Positions 9,757-19,808 are shown, counted from the stretch's first letter. The stretch: 64,000 nucleotides of DNA from Planctomycetota bacterium (GCA_022600195.1 JAHZKX010000016.1:1-64000), one strand, 5' to 3'. The notes: a model not told the origin generated them from the letters alone. Made by a program: numbers and translations.

Positions 9757-11082
9757 TTACTGGATTCCAAATCTTCGACGTAGATCGCTTTCCAGTGATG
9801 GCACACGTCCCTGTTCCTTGATCCATAATGATTTCAAAGGGAAGCTCTCTGGTAATTTCAGGCCCTTGAGTTCATGGATGTATCTCCAGAGAATGATGGC
9901 CTGCAGACCTTCTTCAATGGCCAGATCTTCATGCATGAGGCTGGGATATTTATTCAAGACACTGGCATAGAGGGCCATCCCTTTTTCCAGTTCCGCTTTT
10001 GCTCCGTCGAACTCAGCTTTGAGGAAGAGTTGCTCACCATCATAGAGGGATTTGTGCGCATCGATCGTATCGGATTCTGATTCGGATTTAGCACGGGTTC
10101 GCCAGAATAGGTAATTGACCATATTCTGATAGCGGCCCGTCCAATATCGTTTATCCTCTTTGGAGACATTATCGCGCTTTGCGAGGTTCTCAATATCTGG
10201 TTCGGACCATTCGAGTACGACGGAGCCTTTAGGGGTAATAAATTCTTCTCGACCGAAAATCTCAGTCCAGTCTTCGAATCCTTGGTCCCAGGCATCTGTA
10301 CGTTGTGTTCCAAATTTTCCTTCGCGCTGCATCGCATTGGCATAATCGAACTGGGCATGCCAGGGAGAAGCTCGGAACAGCATTCTCATTTGTAAATGCT
10401 GTTTATGTTTCAATTCTTTTTCATTTGCAAAAAGAAACTTTTCCTTGGCAACCTGATAGTTATCGAGGCGTTCGGGATTGATTTCCGGATCGGGACCATT
10501 TTCGAATCGTTCTGTATCAGGATCAACTTTATAAAATTTTCTGAAAAGTCTCCATTCATCAGAACGTCCAACTTTTTGACCATGCAGATTTCCGACTTTC
10601 CAGTCAAGTTCGGGAAATCGCTCATTGCGTGTCACACCTTCATTCAGGAACTTGATGCCTTCTTTGACCCAGAAATAACGGTCTTCGACGGCGTCCCATT
10701 CTGCGGAGACATTGTATGCCAGATTCCAACCCTGGAAGTCCCAGACTTTCATATAGTGTGGCTGCAAGAGAATGATTGAATCCACGGTAGAACGCAGTTT
10801 GGCCCATTCCTTTTTTTTCTGATGTTCATTGGCGTCCATCCACAGCAAATTCGTGGCAATTCCCCTGAGGCCCAGCAGAACAAAATTCATTGATGCACTG
10901 GAAGGGTCCACATCGCCTAATGTGCTTTCACCCAGTTCATGTTCGACACGCAACTTTGCGAGCTCACCACCAGAGCCATCTTCACCCGTAGAAGGCATGC
11001 CTAGCCAGATCACAGGAATGAGCAAGACGATAATGGCGATGATATAAGCGAGCTTACGATGTTCGGAAGTGAGTGTATTCAT
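9757..11082 (-). CDS. Membrane-anchored protein of the ABC exporter operon
   Basis: 441 residues with one N-terminal membrane segment (LAYIIAIIVLLIPVIWLGMP) and a large, charged, helical extracytoplasmic part. Conserved-looking stretches include SMNFVLLGLRGIATNLLWMDAN and ILLQPHYMKVWDFQGWNLAYNVSAEWD, which suggest TPR-like helices. Its start codon overlaps the stop codon of the permease (ATGA at 11079-11082), so translation is coupled and the protein almost certainly works with the exporter. No characterised family is recognised; similar proteins beside ABC-2 permeases occur in planctomycetes (general knowledge, not checked). Confidence 0.8.
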   Translation of the reverse strand: MNTLTSEHRKLAYIIAIIVLLIPVIWLGMPSTGEDGSGGELAKLRVEHELGESTLGDVDPSSASMNFVLLGLRGIATNLLWMDANEHQKKKEWAKLRSTVDSIILLQPHYMKVWDFQGWNLAYNVSAEWDAVEDRYFWVKEGIKFLNEGVTRNERFPELDWKVGNLHGQKVGRSDEWRLFRKFYKVDPDTERFENGPDPEINPERLDNYQVAKEKFLFANEKELKHKQHLQMRMLFRASPWHAQFDYANAMQREGKFGTQRTDAWDQGFEDWTEIFGREEFITPKGSVVLEWSEPDIENLAKRDNVSKEDKRYWTGRYQNMVNYLFWRTRAKSESESDTIDAHKSLYDGEQLFLKAEFDGAKAELEKGMALYASVLNKYPSLMHEDLAIEEGLQAIILWRYIHELKGLKLPESFPLKSLWIKEQGRVPSLESDLRRRFGIQ

Positions 11083-12689
11083 TTCGCCTCCAGTTCGCGA
11101 AGTTTCAAGCTATAAAAAGAAACAATTAAACAAGGAAGAATATAGGCCGCGGTTGTGACAATGCCTGGCAGAAGTGCTGCATCCCATGACACATCAAAAC
11201 CTTTAATAACGTATTCCCGCATATTTGAGAAGATTCCAAAATTCGGAATGATTTGCTGACAGAGCCAGAGGAAGTTAATAATACCCAAGTCAACAATTCC
11301 AATCATGAATTTCACTGGCCCGTCAGGGAGTGGTGTCTGCGAGTTCATATGCGTAATCAGGCGATACCAGGCTTCGATGGCTCCTGCAGCCTGCATTTTG
11401 CCACTCAGAATTTCAGCCATATATTCCTTGGACATAAAGCCGACCAAGACAATTGTCATAGTGGTAAGGATAGCAACAGGTCCTTTCACAAAGCAGCTAA
11501 TCGTCACGCCCAGCATGATCACCAGCACCATGGGTAACCAGATTCCAAAGACGGCTTTTGAATAGCCTGATAAAAAGGCATGGTCGGGCGTTCGAATATA
11601 AAGGTCTGAGCGGGCCATACCCAGCAATTGCCCTGCTTCCAGGCACTGCACTTCTATAGTCAGGTTTCCATTGTCATCAACCAGATCATCGAAAATGTCG
11701 ACTTCGACTTTCTCTTTGCCATCTTCACTCTCGTGCATGATTTTACGGTTAATTTTCAGCCTGTTTTCCAGATATTCTTTGTTAATCAATGGTGCGGTAT
11801 CAACTCTCAGGCCTTTATCTTTGTTGACAAATATGAATTGATAGAGAATGCCCCCTTTTTCCATATTGCCTTTATGAGTTCGAAATGCTTCGAAAGAAGA
11901 CTGAAGATTCAGTTCGTCATTAATGGCGTCACTTTCGTCGATGCCCTTGAACGTAAAGATTGCACGTGCTTTGGTGGCTCCTTCGATATAACTGCGGTGC
12001 ATCCAGATGTCTCCGACATTGAGACCTGCTGAGGGGGCACCTTCACGGTCAGTGAATTTGATTTCACCATAAATGGGGACTTTGGAGACCAGGTTCGGCC
12101 GGACACTTTCCGGAACCTGCCGATTGATCCAGATATAACCAACGGTGCCCATTACCAGCAGGATGGCACTTCCCAGAAGGGTAAAGCCCAGCATTCTGCC
12201 AATGACGATTTCAATTCGATAGACGGGTTTGGTGACTACCGTGTGAATTGTTCTCAGACGAATATCTTCAGGCAGAGACCAGCAAGAGAGTAGCAGTATA
12301 ATCGGAATTACTAACCAGCTGATTGCTTTAAGGACAAAATCGATATAGGACTGAATCTGCAAGTCAGGTCTGTCAGCGGCACCAGACAGGAACCAGCCTG
12401 CAAACATGAAAAGCACTGCGAAAATGATGAAGACAAACAGAATTTTCTGTCTCAATGATTCGCGGATCGTCAAAGTGGAAAGTGACCAGATGCGTCGAGG
12501 GGAGATGTGTATGATTTGATTGAAAAAATCCAGGATGCCAAAAAAAACATCGCCGATTCCTTTCGCTCCACGTGTGAGGACACCCACCAACAGACAGACG
12601 ACAACTGCGATGAGCATTGTGCTTCCAAACACGGTGAGAAAATGTTTTAAAGCATCAAACAGGTCATAAGGAATAGGATCAAAAGACAT
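11079..12689 (-). CDS. ABC-2 type transporter permease
   Basis: 536 residues with two hydrophobic clusters: N-terminal segments at about 18-40, 85-110 and 130-190, and C-terminal segments at about 385-530. Between them lies a roughly 200-residue hydrophilic domain (VPIYGEIKFTDREG to YIRTPDHAFL), probably outside the membrane. This layout matches ABC-2 export permeases with a large extracytoplasmic insert. It partners with the ATPase encoded 118 bp upstream and is translationally coupled to the following membrane protein gene. The substrate is unknown. Confidence 0.85.
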   Translation of the reverse strand: MSFDPIPYDLFDALKHFLTVFGSTMLIAVVVCLLVGVLTRGAKGIGDVFFGILDFFNQIIHISPRRIWSLSTLTIRESLRQKILFVFIIFAVLFMFAGWFLSGAADRPDLQIQSYIDFVLKAISWLVIPIILLLSCWSLPEDIRLRTIHTVVTKPVYRIEIVIGRMLGFTLLGSAILLVMGTVGYIWINRQVPESVRPNLVSKVPIYGEIKFTDREGAPSAGLNVGDIWMHRSYIEGATKARAIFTFKGIDESDAINDELNLQSSFEAFRTHKGNMEKGGILYQFIFVNKDKGLRVDTAPLINKEYLENRLKINRKIMHESEDGKEKVEVDIFDDLVDDNGNLTIEVQCLEAGQLLGMARSDLYIRTPDHAFLSGYSKAVFGIWLPMVLVIMLGVTISCFVKGPVAILTTMTIVLVGFMSKEYMAEILSGKMQAAGAIEAWYRLITHMNSQTPLPDGPVKFMIGIVDLGIINFLWLCQQIIPNFGIFSNMREYVIKGFDVSWDAALLPGIVTTAAYILPCLIVSFYSLKLRELEAK

Positions 12690-12806
12690 AATAATTTACT
12701 TCTGTGAATAACATCTCATAGGAAATATTGCTCTCCTGTTCATTTCAGCGAGAGCCAGAGTCAATGATCGTGAGTAAGCCAGAATAAATGGGAATAAATA
12801 TGGTGC

Positions 12807-13712
12807 TTACTCAGCCGCTTTTTTCTCTTGGGTATCAGGAACAAAACGTTGCCCCGGACGTTCTTTACTTTCCTGTACCGTTTTCAGGAACAGAGATTCC
12901 AGTGTTGCGGTTGGATGGTCAATCGTACCAACTTTTCCGTTGTGTTTCGCAACAACCTGTTCGATTTCCTTGATTGCCTCATCACTCAGACGGGATGTCT
13001 GGATTTGCGTTTCATCCTGTTCTTTCAGCAAGTCCTCGACACGTCCCATCACTTTCAATTCACCACCATACAGAATGGCGATTCGATCACAGACATCCTG
13101 AACGTCAGCCAGAAGGTGGCTACACATCAGCACGGTTTTACCCTGAGCTTTCAATTCCAGAATCATCCGCTTCATGTCATCTGTACCAAGCGGATCCAGA
13201 CCACTGGTTGGCTCATCCAGCAAGACCAGATCGGGATTGTTGATGAGTGCTTGCGCCAAACCGATTCGGCGGGTCATACCTTTGGAATATTCTTTCAGCT
13301 GGCGTTTTTTGGCATGTCCCAGGCCTACTTTTTCGATCAGTTCTGCCGACCGCTTACGGCGCTCTTCGGCAGACATCTTGAATAAACGTCCATAGAAATC
13401 AAGCGTTTCTTCCGCATTCAAAAAGCGGTAGAGATAGGATTCTTCAGGCAGATAGCCGATGTGTTCATTCTTTTCCACATTCGATGCCGGCTGGCCAAGT
13501 ACTTTGATTTCTCCTTCTGAGGGGAAAAGTAATCCGAGCAGTAGTTTCAGAGTGGTGGTTTTTCCCGAACCGTTTGGTCCCAGCAGTCCAAAGATCTCCC
13601 CTTTTTTTACTTCGAGACTTAAAGAGTTGAGTGCACGAACTTTTTTTCGGCCCCAGAAATCACGATAGATTTTTGTCAGATTGCTAATCTGAATTACTGA
13701 CTCGTTGTCCAT
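12807..13712 (-). CDS. ABC transporter ATP-binding protein
   Basis: 301 residues. Walker A is GPNGSGKT (45-52), the signature is [15 protein letters not shown], Walker B with the catalytic Glu is [13 protein letters not shown], and the H-loop is MCSHLLADV. The form is that of ATPases driving ABC-2 exporters, with a C-terminal extension of about 80 residues ([11 protein letters not shown] onward). It is the first gene of a three-gene minus-strand operon with the permease and the coupled membrane protein, ending at the terminator near 9.7 kb. It energises export of an unknown substrate. Confidence 0.95.
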   Translation of the reverse strand: MDNESVIQISNLTKIYRDFWGRKKVRALNSLSLEVKKGEIFGLLGPNGSGKTTTLKLLLGLLFPSEGEIKVLGQPASNVEKNEHIGYLPEESYLYRFLNAEETLDFYGRLFKMSAEERRKRSAELIEKVGLGHAKKRQLKEYSKGMTRRIGLAQALINNPDLVLLDEPTSGLDPLGTDDMKRMILELKAQGKTVLMCSHLLADVQDVCDRIAILYGGELKVMGRVEDLLKEQDETQIQTSRLSDEAIKEIEQVVAKHNGKVGTIDHPTATLESLFLKTVQESKERPGQRFVPDTQEKKAAE

Positions 13713-14149
13713 TGGCGGTTCTTAGCTCCACTGTTTGTTAATTAGATGAAAACCAATAAATAAGAACAGTTTCTCAGTCCTGAAAAGAGAACCATTTAAA
13801 GTAACGCTAGAATATCTGCGAATATAGTACGAAGTGTGACAGTACTCTGTTGGAAATAATACAATTTTCCAAGTTAGGAAATTAAAAACAGAGAATGCAG
13901 CAGATCACCGTCTGGCGAACATCCATGAATGGGCCCCTCAATCAGAATTCCCTTCAAACACAGTGAGCTGAAGTGAATAACACTCTAAAATCGGTAGCCA
14001 GCTCTTGCAAGGTATTAGAGAGGTATAGTGGGTTAAGATTTCAAGAACACTCACCTGTTAACCTGTAAACAGAGTCGAATCATTATAACTTAACCAAAAA
14101 TCAATACCGAATCGGAAGAAACAACGCTGGTATGTGATCGTACGAATAG
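13713..14149. other. Intergenic region without recognised features
   Basis: 437 bp between the ABC ATPase start and the DUF58 stop, both on the minus strand. It should contain the exporter promoter and the DUF58 terminator. I see no clear hairpin, RNA gene or credible reading frame. Confidence 0.3.
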
Positions 14150-15046
14150 CTAAAAGCGTGCTTTTCTTTGGGATAAATATTCAATCAGTGCTTTATCGAA
14201 AGGCATGCTGGTATCGAGGCGAACATAATCGACCCCCATTGCCTGTAATTTTTCGGTGTATGTCTCTCTGAGTTCATTCAGGGCTTCGAGATAATCTGCC
14301 TTCATTCCCTCAGCGTCTACAATCATCGATTCGCCTTCTTCTGGTTCTTTTAAATCAACCATACCCTGGAAGGGGAAATAGACCTCGGCTTCATCCAGAA
14401 CGTGGAATACGATGACATCGTGTCCTGCATAGCGTAGTCGTTGCAGGCTGTCTAGAACTTGTTTCTGGTCTGTTAATAAATCCGAGAAAATCATGAACAA
14501 ACTGCGATGTTTGACCATCGATGCTATTTGCTGGATATTCTTTGAAACTTCAGTCATACCTGTGGGTTGTGAGTTCGCCAGCATGGCAAGAATATTTCCC
14601 AATTGGCCTCGTTTGCTACGAGCGGGGAGATAATTTTTGATTTGTTCGCCGAAGGTGATGAGACCTACGGGATCTTGCTGATGAATCATCATATAGGCCA
14701 AAGAAGCAGCCAGACAGATGGAATAGTCAAATTTGGAAAGCTGCTGGCGATGTGTGTAAGCCATGCTCTCTGACAAATCGAGTACCAGGTATCCGGTGAG
14801 ATTCGTTTCAGCCTGATACTTTTTGATATAATATCGGTCGGTTTTAGCATAAACCTGCCAATCGATGTCGCGTGGGTCGTCTCCCTGGGCATAGCGTCTG
14901 TGCTCACTAAACTCGACGCTGAATCCATGATAGGGGCTGGCATGTAAACCGCTCAGGAAGCCCTCGACGATGAATTTCGCCCTTAAATCGAGACGCGCAA
15001 CTGTCTGAATGACTTCAGGTTTGAGATATTGTTCCACATTTGGCAT
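14150..15046 (-). CDS. DUF58 domain protein (VWA-like)
   Basis: 298 residues from the ATG at 15046; an ATG 30 bp further upstream is possible, but a GGAGAGGAGAG stretch lies between the two and favours the inner one. The sequence shows the DUF58 hallmark GFSVEFSEHRRYAQGDDPRDIDWQ-x-YA near residues 45-75 and then a VWA-like fold (YLVLDLSESMAY with a MIDAS-like D-x-S-x-S). DUF58 proteins are usually encoded beside MoxR ATPases and act in envelope or protein-complex maturation. No moxR is next to it here, which is unusual but not rare in planctomycetes. Confidence 0.88.
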   Translation of the reverse strand: MPNVEQYLKPEVIQTVARLDLRAKFIVEGFLSGLHASPYHGFSVEFSEHRRYAQGDDPRDIDWQVYAKTDRYYIKKYQAETNLTGYLVLDLSESMAYTHRQQLSKFDYSICLAASLAYMMIHQQDPVGLITFGEQIKNYLPARSKRGQLGNILAMLANSQPTGMTEVSKNIQQIASMVKHRSLFMIFSDLLTDQKQVLDSLQRLRYAGHDVIVFHVLDEAEVYFPFQGMVDLKEPEEGESMIVDAEGMKADYLEALNELRETYTEKLQAMGVDYVRLDTSMPFDKALIEYLSQRKARF

Positions 15047-15179
15047 CGGTGATGAGCTCTCCTCTCCATGACGCATTTACTATAGCAGCAGGGCGATGGA
15101 AAGTCCCCGTTCGTTTGAATTTTCCTGTACAGGTTCGCGAGCGCTGGTAAATTTATTTTTCAGGGTGGGGAGAATTGTC

Positions 15180-15464
15180 TATACTCTTGAACATTTTTCA
15201 GTTCTTGTTTAATCTAAGTAATAAAGAAATAAGAGAGTTGAGATAATATAAATCTACAACTTGCTTTAGAAGCGAGATAGAGTAGGTTTACCATAAGTAA
15301 CTGAACGTGGGCTTCTGCTGGAATCAACTGGCAAAGGTAGTAGCAGACGGTAGTTAATAATCAAGAGAAAAGTAAAAAAACATTACTGCATTTGCCCAGT
15401 AGCTATGTTAGTCTGACAATGCGCAGCAGCGTTGATTGAGTTTTCCCTCAATCAATCTCTTTTA
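15180..15464 (+). ncRNA. Possible small RNA ending at an orphan terminator
   Basis: A self-complementary stretch around 15312-15350 (TCTGCT pairing with AGCAGA) is followed by a terminator-like hairpin at 15432. No reading frame of note lies in the span. The 5' end is a guess. It matches no RNA family I know; I looked for and did not find SRP RNA, tmRNA, 6S or RNase P motifs. Confidence 0.2.
15432..15464 (+). terminator. Orphan rho-independent terminator
   Basis: TTGATTGAG, a 6-nt loop and CTCAATCAA make a perfect 9-bp stem followed by TCTCTTTT. The T-rich tail is only on the + strand. The flanking genes diverge, so no annotated gene needs a + strand terminator here. It could also be an attenuator in the leader of the gene at 15607. 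Confidence 0.55.
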
Positions 15465-15606
15465 AATTAATCATTCTGATAAATTGAGAGTGCTTTTGAT
15501 CTTATCTATTTGCAATTACTGATTTTATACAATTTGCAAAAGCATTCATCGTGTTAATATTTTTCAATTCTTATCGTAATTATTAGTCCACTGACAGGGG
15601 TTGATT

Positions 15607-17232
15607 ATGTCAAACGACATAACTCCAGATTCAAACAACAAAGAGAATTTAGAAGTTCCATGTCCACTTTGTAACGAAATGGTTCGGACTGGGCTTGTTC
15701 GTTGCTGGAATTGTGGTTCGTTTATGCGTGAGGATATTGCTGAAGCATATCGCAAGATGCAGGAGAATCCTGCTCCGATGATCTTCAGTCAATTGCCGGA
15801 TGATACTAACCATCCGGTTGAAGAGAACTCGCATGCCTCTACTGCAACCATGACCGCTCAAACCGATGATGGAGATGATGACTTCGATTTGGATCAGAGT
15901 ATCGATGTCCGGGAATATCAGTCCTCTGATGATGATTTCCAGTTGAGTGGTAGTCTACCTGTCAGCAATGACAAACATATAGAAACAATACCTTTGGCTC
16001 GGGAGGAATCTGCAAAGGAAGCAGAAGCGAACACAACAACCGAGAAAGAAGCAAAGCCAAAGTCCGAGCAGAATCAAAAGACACCTGCTGAAGACCATTC
16101 CGTAGCGACAGGGGGAGATGTCTTATTGAACGTTGCTATGGAAGAAGAGAAAGAAGACAAAAAACGCCGCAAAGGCTCTGGTAAGAGAAGACGACGCAGG
16201 ACAGGGAAAGTTGAAGGGGGAATTGTCGTATATTGTCCGAATGGGCACCGCATACGAGTTCGTCAAGAATACCGAGGTGCTTTAGGTAAATGCCCTGCCT
16301 GTAGTGTGATGTATCTTGTACCTTCCATCTCTGACAAAGAGGATGAGACAGCAGATCAAGTCCCGGCTGACGAAGCGGCTAAGACGGACGAAGACATTGA
16401 ATCAGGTACGTTGAATGCGGGGGCTTACACACAATGGTTTAATGACCTCAAGTTACACTCTGTTGATCCTACGAAACTGAAGTTGAAACCCAACAGTCTG
16501 GAAAAGTCATTTGTCACAATTGATCTGGCTCTTTCTCCAGAAAAAATATTGATTTTAGGACTGGTGAAATCAGGATTGCTGGGCGGAGGTTCCAAAGAAA
16601 AACAGGACAAAATCAGAGCGGAAATTTCCCAGCATCTACGCGAGGAAAAAGAGGACTCCGAAATTCCTGCCGCCAGCGTGCAAATGATCAACGCTGATCA
16701 GATTCCGTCACTGCGAGTGGCGTTTCCTACGATGTATGACCATGAGTCGGTCTTTGCAGGAGTACCCGTCTTTGGCAAAGGGCGGATTGCCATTGCTCTC
16801 CCCAAACAGGAAGACGCGAAAGAGAATCAATACTTGACCCTTTCCTTGACAGAGTACCGTAAGTTTTTTGCGGCAATGTCAGAACTCTATTCTCTCACTA
16901 ATCTGGGGCAGGATTCAGGCATCCCGTTAACTGATCAAATCAAACAGGTGACCTGTCATTATAGCGAAGAGTCGTTCGATATCCTGGACAACGAAAATCT
17001 TCCCTTATATGAAGCAGATTCTGAAATTGAACTGACTCTGGCAGGGAGACAGTGTCAGGCTTGCGAATTGATAGTGAGCGAAGATTCCCGAAAGAAAGAG
17101 AAAATCGGAGGCAAAACGGGTAAAGGGATTTCCAAAGCAAAATGCCCAAAATGCAACGAAAAATTTGGCAATAATTCGCTCTGGCAGATTACCAGAGCTG
17201 AGATTCCGAAACAGACATCTCCAGCAGAATAA
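15607..17232 (+). CDS. Large zinc-ribbon protein of unknown function
   Basis: 541 residues from the ATG at 15607, with CAGGGGT just upstream; a TTG two codons earlier is less likely. There are three Cys clusters: VPCPLCNEM...VRCWNCGSF near residues 18-40, YCPNGHRIRVRQEYRGALGKCPAC near 205-235, and CQACELIV...KCPKCNEKFG near 475-520. Between the first two lies a long acidic, low-complexity linker (DDGDDDFDLDQS) and a basic patch (KRRKGSGKRRRRRT). The middle domain (about 280-460) is folded but unrecognised. There is no signal peptide or membrane segment. The ribbons suggest nucleic-acid or protein binding. It stands as a single gene. Confidence 0.75.
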   Translation: MSNDITPDSNNKENLEVPCPLCNEMVRTGLVRCWNCGSFMREDIAEAYRKMQENPAPMIFSQLPDDTNHPVEENSHASTATMTAQTDDGDDDFDLDQSIDVREYQSSDDDFQLSGSLPVSNDKHIETIPLAREESAKEAEANTTTEKEAKPKSEQNQKTPAEDHSVATGGDVLLNVAMEEEKEDKKRRKGSGKRRRRRTGKVEGGIVVYCPNGHRIRVRQEYRGALGKCPACSVMYLVPSISDKEDETADQVPADEAAKTDEDIESGTLNAGAYTQWFNDLKLHSVDPTKLKLKPNSLEKSFVTIDLALSPEKILILGLVKSGLLGGGSKEKQDKIRAEISQHLREEKEDSEIPAASVQMINADQIPSLRVAFPTMYDHESVFAGVPVFGKGRIAIALPKQEDAKENQYLTLSLTEYRKFFAAMSELYSLTNLGQDSGIPLTDQIKQVTCHYSEESFDILDNENLPLYEADSEIELTLAGRQCQACELIVSEDSRKKEKIGGKTGKGISKAKCPKCNEKFGNNSLWQITRAEIPKQTSPAE

Positions 17233-17868
17233 TTGCATAGAGTGCGTGAGTGGGAGATTTTGACCGACGCATTGCGTGTATTCATTCACGAGTCTGAATG
17301 CCATTTTCTGTTAGTCAATTCCGAGCCCGTACTGAAAATCAATCATTTAGAGATCCCCCAGAGCGCATCCCATTTAACCATAACGTTTTTCATTCAATGA
17401 GGCTCGTTTCAAATGGCCTTGGAGACGCTCAAGTAAACCTGGACACAGGCTCGCGATTTCGATGGTGTTGCTTCTGATCTCACGACGCAGTGACGACAGC
17501 CTTGTTTCTGTAGTTATAATTCCTATAATTCATAAAAGCCAACTGTCCAATTTCAATCAGAGAGCATAAAGAGATCACCGAGTTGATTCTGATTGAGTAA
17601 GTGAGATGGGTTAGGTTTAGTTTAAGATTTTACTTGTACTTATGCGATTAGGTATTTCTGTAACATTATGCAGATTTTGACCTTAAGCAGCCGGTTAGTT
17701 TGGGAATCCTCCAACCGATTTTCTTGACCACTCTAAAGTATGAGGTAGAATTAAAGTACGCAGAGCTGAGCAGGGAAGCACTCTAATGTGAGATACGTGT
17801 GTCAACTTTCCAGATTTGATGGATCAGTGACACAGAGGGGCTGCTTTCAAACTGTTCAGGAGAAATTG
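17233..17868. other. Leader and upstream region of dnaG
   Basis: About 635 bp between the zinc-ribbon gene and dnaG. It contains the dnaG-rpoD promoter at 17724-17751 and a leader of some 110 nt. The remaining part (17233-17700) has no clear hairpin or reading frame. Confidence 0.35.
17724..17751 (+). promoter_or_regulatory. Sigma-70 promoter of the dnaG-rpoD operon
   Basis: TTGACC (17724-17729), a 16-bp spacer and TAGAAT (17746-17751) give a near-consensus housekeeping promoter. The start of transcription would be near 17758, about 110 bp before the GTG start of dnaG. Confidence 0.6.
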
Positions 17869-19776
17869 GTGTCACCAGGATTTGATCAGAATTTCAAAGA
17901 ACTGGTCCGCCAGAGAACCAGCATCGTAGAGCTGGTGTCTGAATCAATTCCATTGATTCCCAACGGTCGTGATTTCAAAGGCATCTGTCCGTTTCACAAC
18001 GACCATAATCCATCCATGATTGTTTATCCTGAGCGTGGCACCTGGCGTTGTTGGTCCTGTAGCACAGGCGGAGACTGTTTTTCCTGGGTGGAAAAATATG
18101 ATGATGTCAGTTTCTTTGAAGCTCTTAAGATATTAGCGGAGAAGGCGCATCTGGAAGTTCCGCAGATGACATCGCGTGACACTCATGCTTCTCAATCGAA
18201 TGTGATCGAAAAAACGTCCTTATTTGAAGTGATGAAGTGGGCTGAGCAGCAATTTCACTCTTGCCTGCTGGAAACACAAGAGGGAGAAGCTGCCCGTCGC
18301 TATCTGATAGAAGAGCGGGGATATACCGAAGAGACGATCAAACAGTTTAGCCTGGGCTTTCACCCCAATGACTGGCAATGGCTGGTGAATCGTGCTCGGG
18401 GCAAATACGCAGAGAACCTGTTGGCGGAAGCCAGATTAACGTTCAAAAAAGAGGGTCATACCCGATATTCTGATTATTTCGTTAACAGGGTGATGTTTCC
18501 GGTTCGCGACGAACGTAAGCGGATTGTGGCATTTGGAGGACGAATTCTTCCTGGGTCCGGTTCTGAAAATGTCGCCAAGTATTTCAATAGTTCCGAGAGT
18601 TTAATCTTTACTAAGAGCAAATTGCTGTTTGGTTTAGATCAAGCGAGACAAAGAATTCGAGAGACCGAGACGGTTGTCGTCGTGGAAGGGTACACTGATT
18701 GCATAACAGCACATCAGTTCGGTGTGACAAATGTGGTAGCCACACTGGGAACGGCACTCACCGAATCTCATGTTTCTAATCTGAAACGTCTGGCTCGAAA
18801 AGTTGTATTGGTGTTTGATGGGGACAATGCAGGTCAGCAGGCGGCTGAGAGGTCATTAGCAAAATTCATTTCGCAAGAAGTCGATTTAAGAATATTAACG
18901 CTACCTACAGGAAAAGATCCTGCCGAATTTTTGGAAGAGGAGGGAGCAGATATCTTGAAGCAGCTGATTGATCAAGCTCCTGAAGCCTGGAATTTTAAAT
19001 TGCATGTATGTCTCAATAAATTTGGACTGGAGTCAATTGATGGTCAGCATCGTATTTTAGAAGAAATGCTCGAGTTACTGGCGGCAAGTCCTAACCTAAC
19101 CGGCAAAGTTCGTGAAGACATCATATTAAGAAAGTTAGCAGATCGACTAGGCTTACATGAAGCTGTTGTCCGAAAACGATTGAGTGAAGTGAAACAAAAA
19201 CGTCAGCCAAATCTTAATTCGAGTTTCTCCTCAAATAATTCCCACTCGATACCGGATACATTCCACGCTCCTGATATCAGTCAAGCAACAGACATCACTA
19301 CGAAAGACAACCAACTTGAGAGCGAACTTCTTGAAATTATCTTTGTGTATCCGGAATGTGTCCCTCAAATTCAACAGCATATCTCCCCTGCCAACTTGAA
19401 AAATCTACAATTGCGATTTCTCTATCAGTTAAGCATTGACTTAACTGAAGAGGGGATACTTCCCGAGCTGAATCGAATTCTGGATCGAATTAATGATCCG
19501 GAACTGAAGCAACTGGTTGTGAAGATTGACGCGCATGCTCACGAAAAGGCGATTCACTCAAAGCTTCATTCCAGCCCGATGCCGCATGAAGGAATGCCTC
19601 ATTTTTTGAAGCATTCCATCAAAAACTTGAAATGGCGGGAGGAACAGGAGCACCACGAACGTACTAAGGGATTACGCTACCAGAAATCTACGAATCAGAG
19701 TTTGACGACTGATGCCAAAGAATTGTTGAAGCAGGCATCCGAATACCATCAGAAACGACACAAAAAAATCACCTGA
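17869..19776 (+). CDS. dnaG: DNA primase DnaG
   Basis: 635 residues from a GTG at 17869, chosen because CAGGAGA sits 5 bp before it and the product then begins like other primases (SPGFDQNFKELVRQRTSIVELV); an in-frame GTG at 17788 lacks such a site. The zinc-binding domain is C-P-F-H...C-W-S-C (about 35-65), the primase core follows, and the Toprim domain shows VVVEGYTDCI and VLVFDGDNAGQQAAE. A divergent C-terminal region (about 440-635) should bind the replicative helicase. It makes RNA primers for DNA replication. It is followed 32 bp later by rpoD, the classical macromolecular synthesis operon without rpsU in front. Confidence 0.96.
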   Translation: MSPGFDQNFKELVRQRTSIVELVSESIPLIPNGRDFKGICPFHNDHNPSMIVYPERGTWRCWSCSTGGDCFSWVEKYDDVSFFEALKILAEKAHLEVPQMTSRDTHASQSNVIEKTSLFEVMKWAEQQFHSCLLETQEGEAARRYLIEERGYTEETIKQFSLGFHPNDWQWLVNRARGKYAENLLAEARLTFKKEGHTRYSDYFVNRVMFPVRDERKRIVAFGGRILPGSGSENVAKYFNSSESLIFTKSKLLFGLDQARQRIRETETVVVVEGYTDCITAHQFGVTNVVATLGTALTESHVSNLKRLARKVVLVFDGDNAGQQAAERSLAKFISQEVDLRILTLPTGKDPAEFLEEEGADILKQLIDQAPEAWNFKLHVCLNKFGLESIDGQHRILEEMLELLAASPNLTGKVREDIILRKLADRLGLHEAVVRKRLSEVKQKRQPNLNSSFSSNNSHSIPDTFHAPDISQATDITTKDNQLESELLEIIFVYPECVPQIQQHISPANLKNLQLRFLYQLSIDLTEEGILPELNRILDRINDPELKQLVVKIDAHAHEKAIHSKLHSSPMPHEGMPHFLKHSIKNLKWREEQEHHERTKGLRYQKSTNQSLTTDAKELLKQASEYHQKRHKKIT

Positions 19777-19808
19777 GCCTATTTACTTGAAAGATTGGGA
19801 GAAGCAAC

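Larger units (their letters stand above)
15047..15606. other. Divergent intergenic region with orphan hairpin
   Basis: 560 bp between the DUF58 gene and the zinc-ribbon protein gene, which diverge. It is AT-rich and holds a + strand terminator-like hairpin at 15432-15464 with no gene upstream of it on that strand, so a short untranslated transcript is possible. A CAGGGGT ribosome site precedes the next start. Confidence 0.35.

Noticed and set aside
12828-13385. 185-codon frame opposite the ABC ATPase gene
   Set aside because: It is a reverse-strand shadow of a clear ABC ATPase, rich in Phe, His and Gln as such shadows are.
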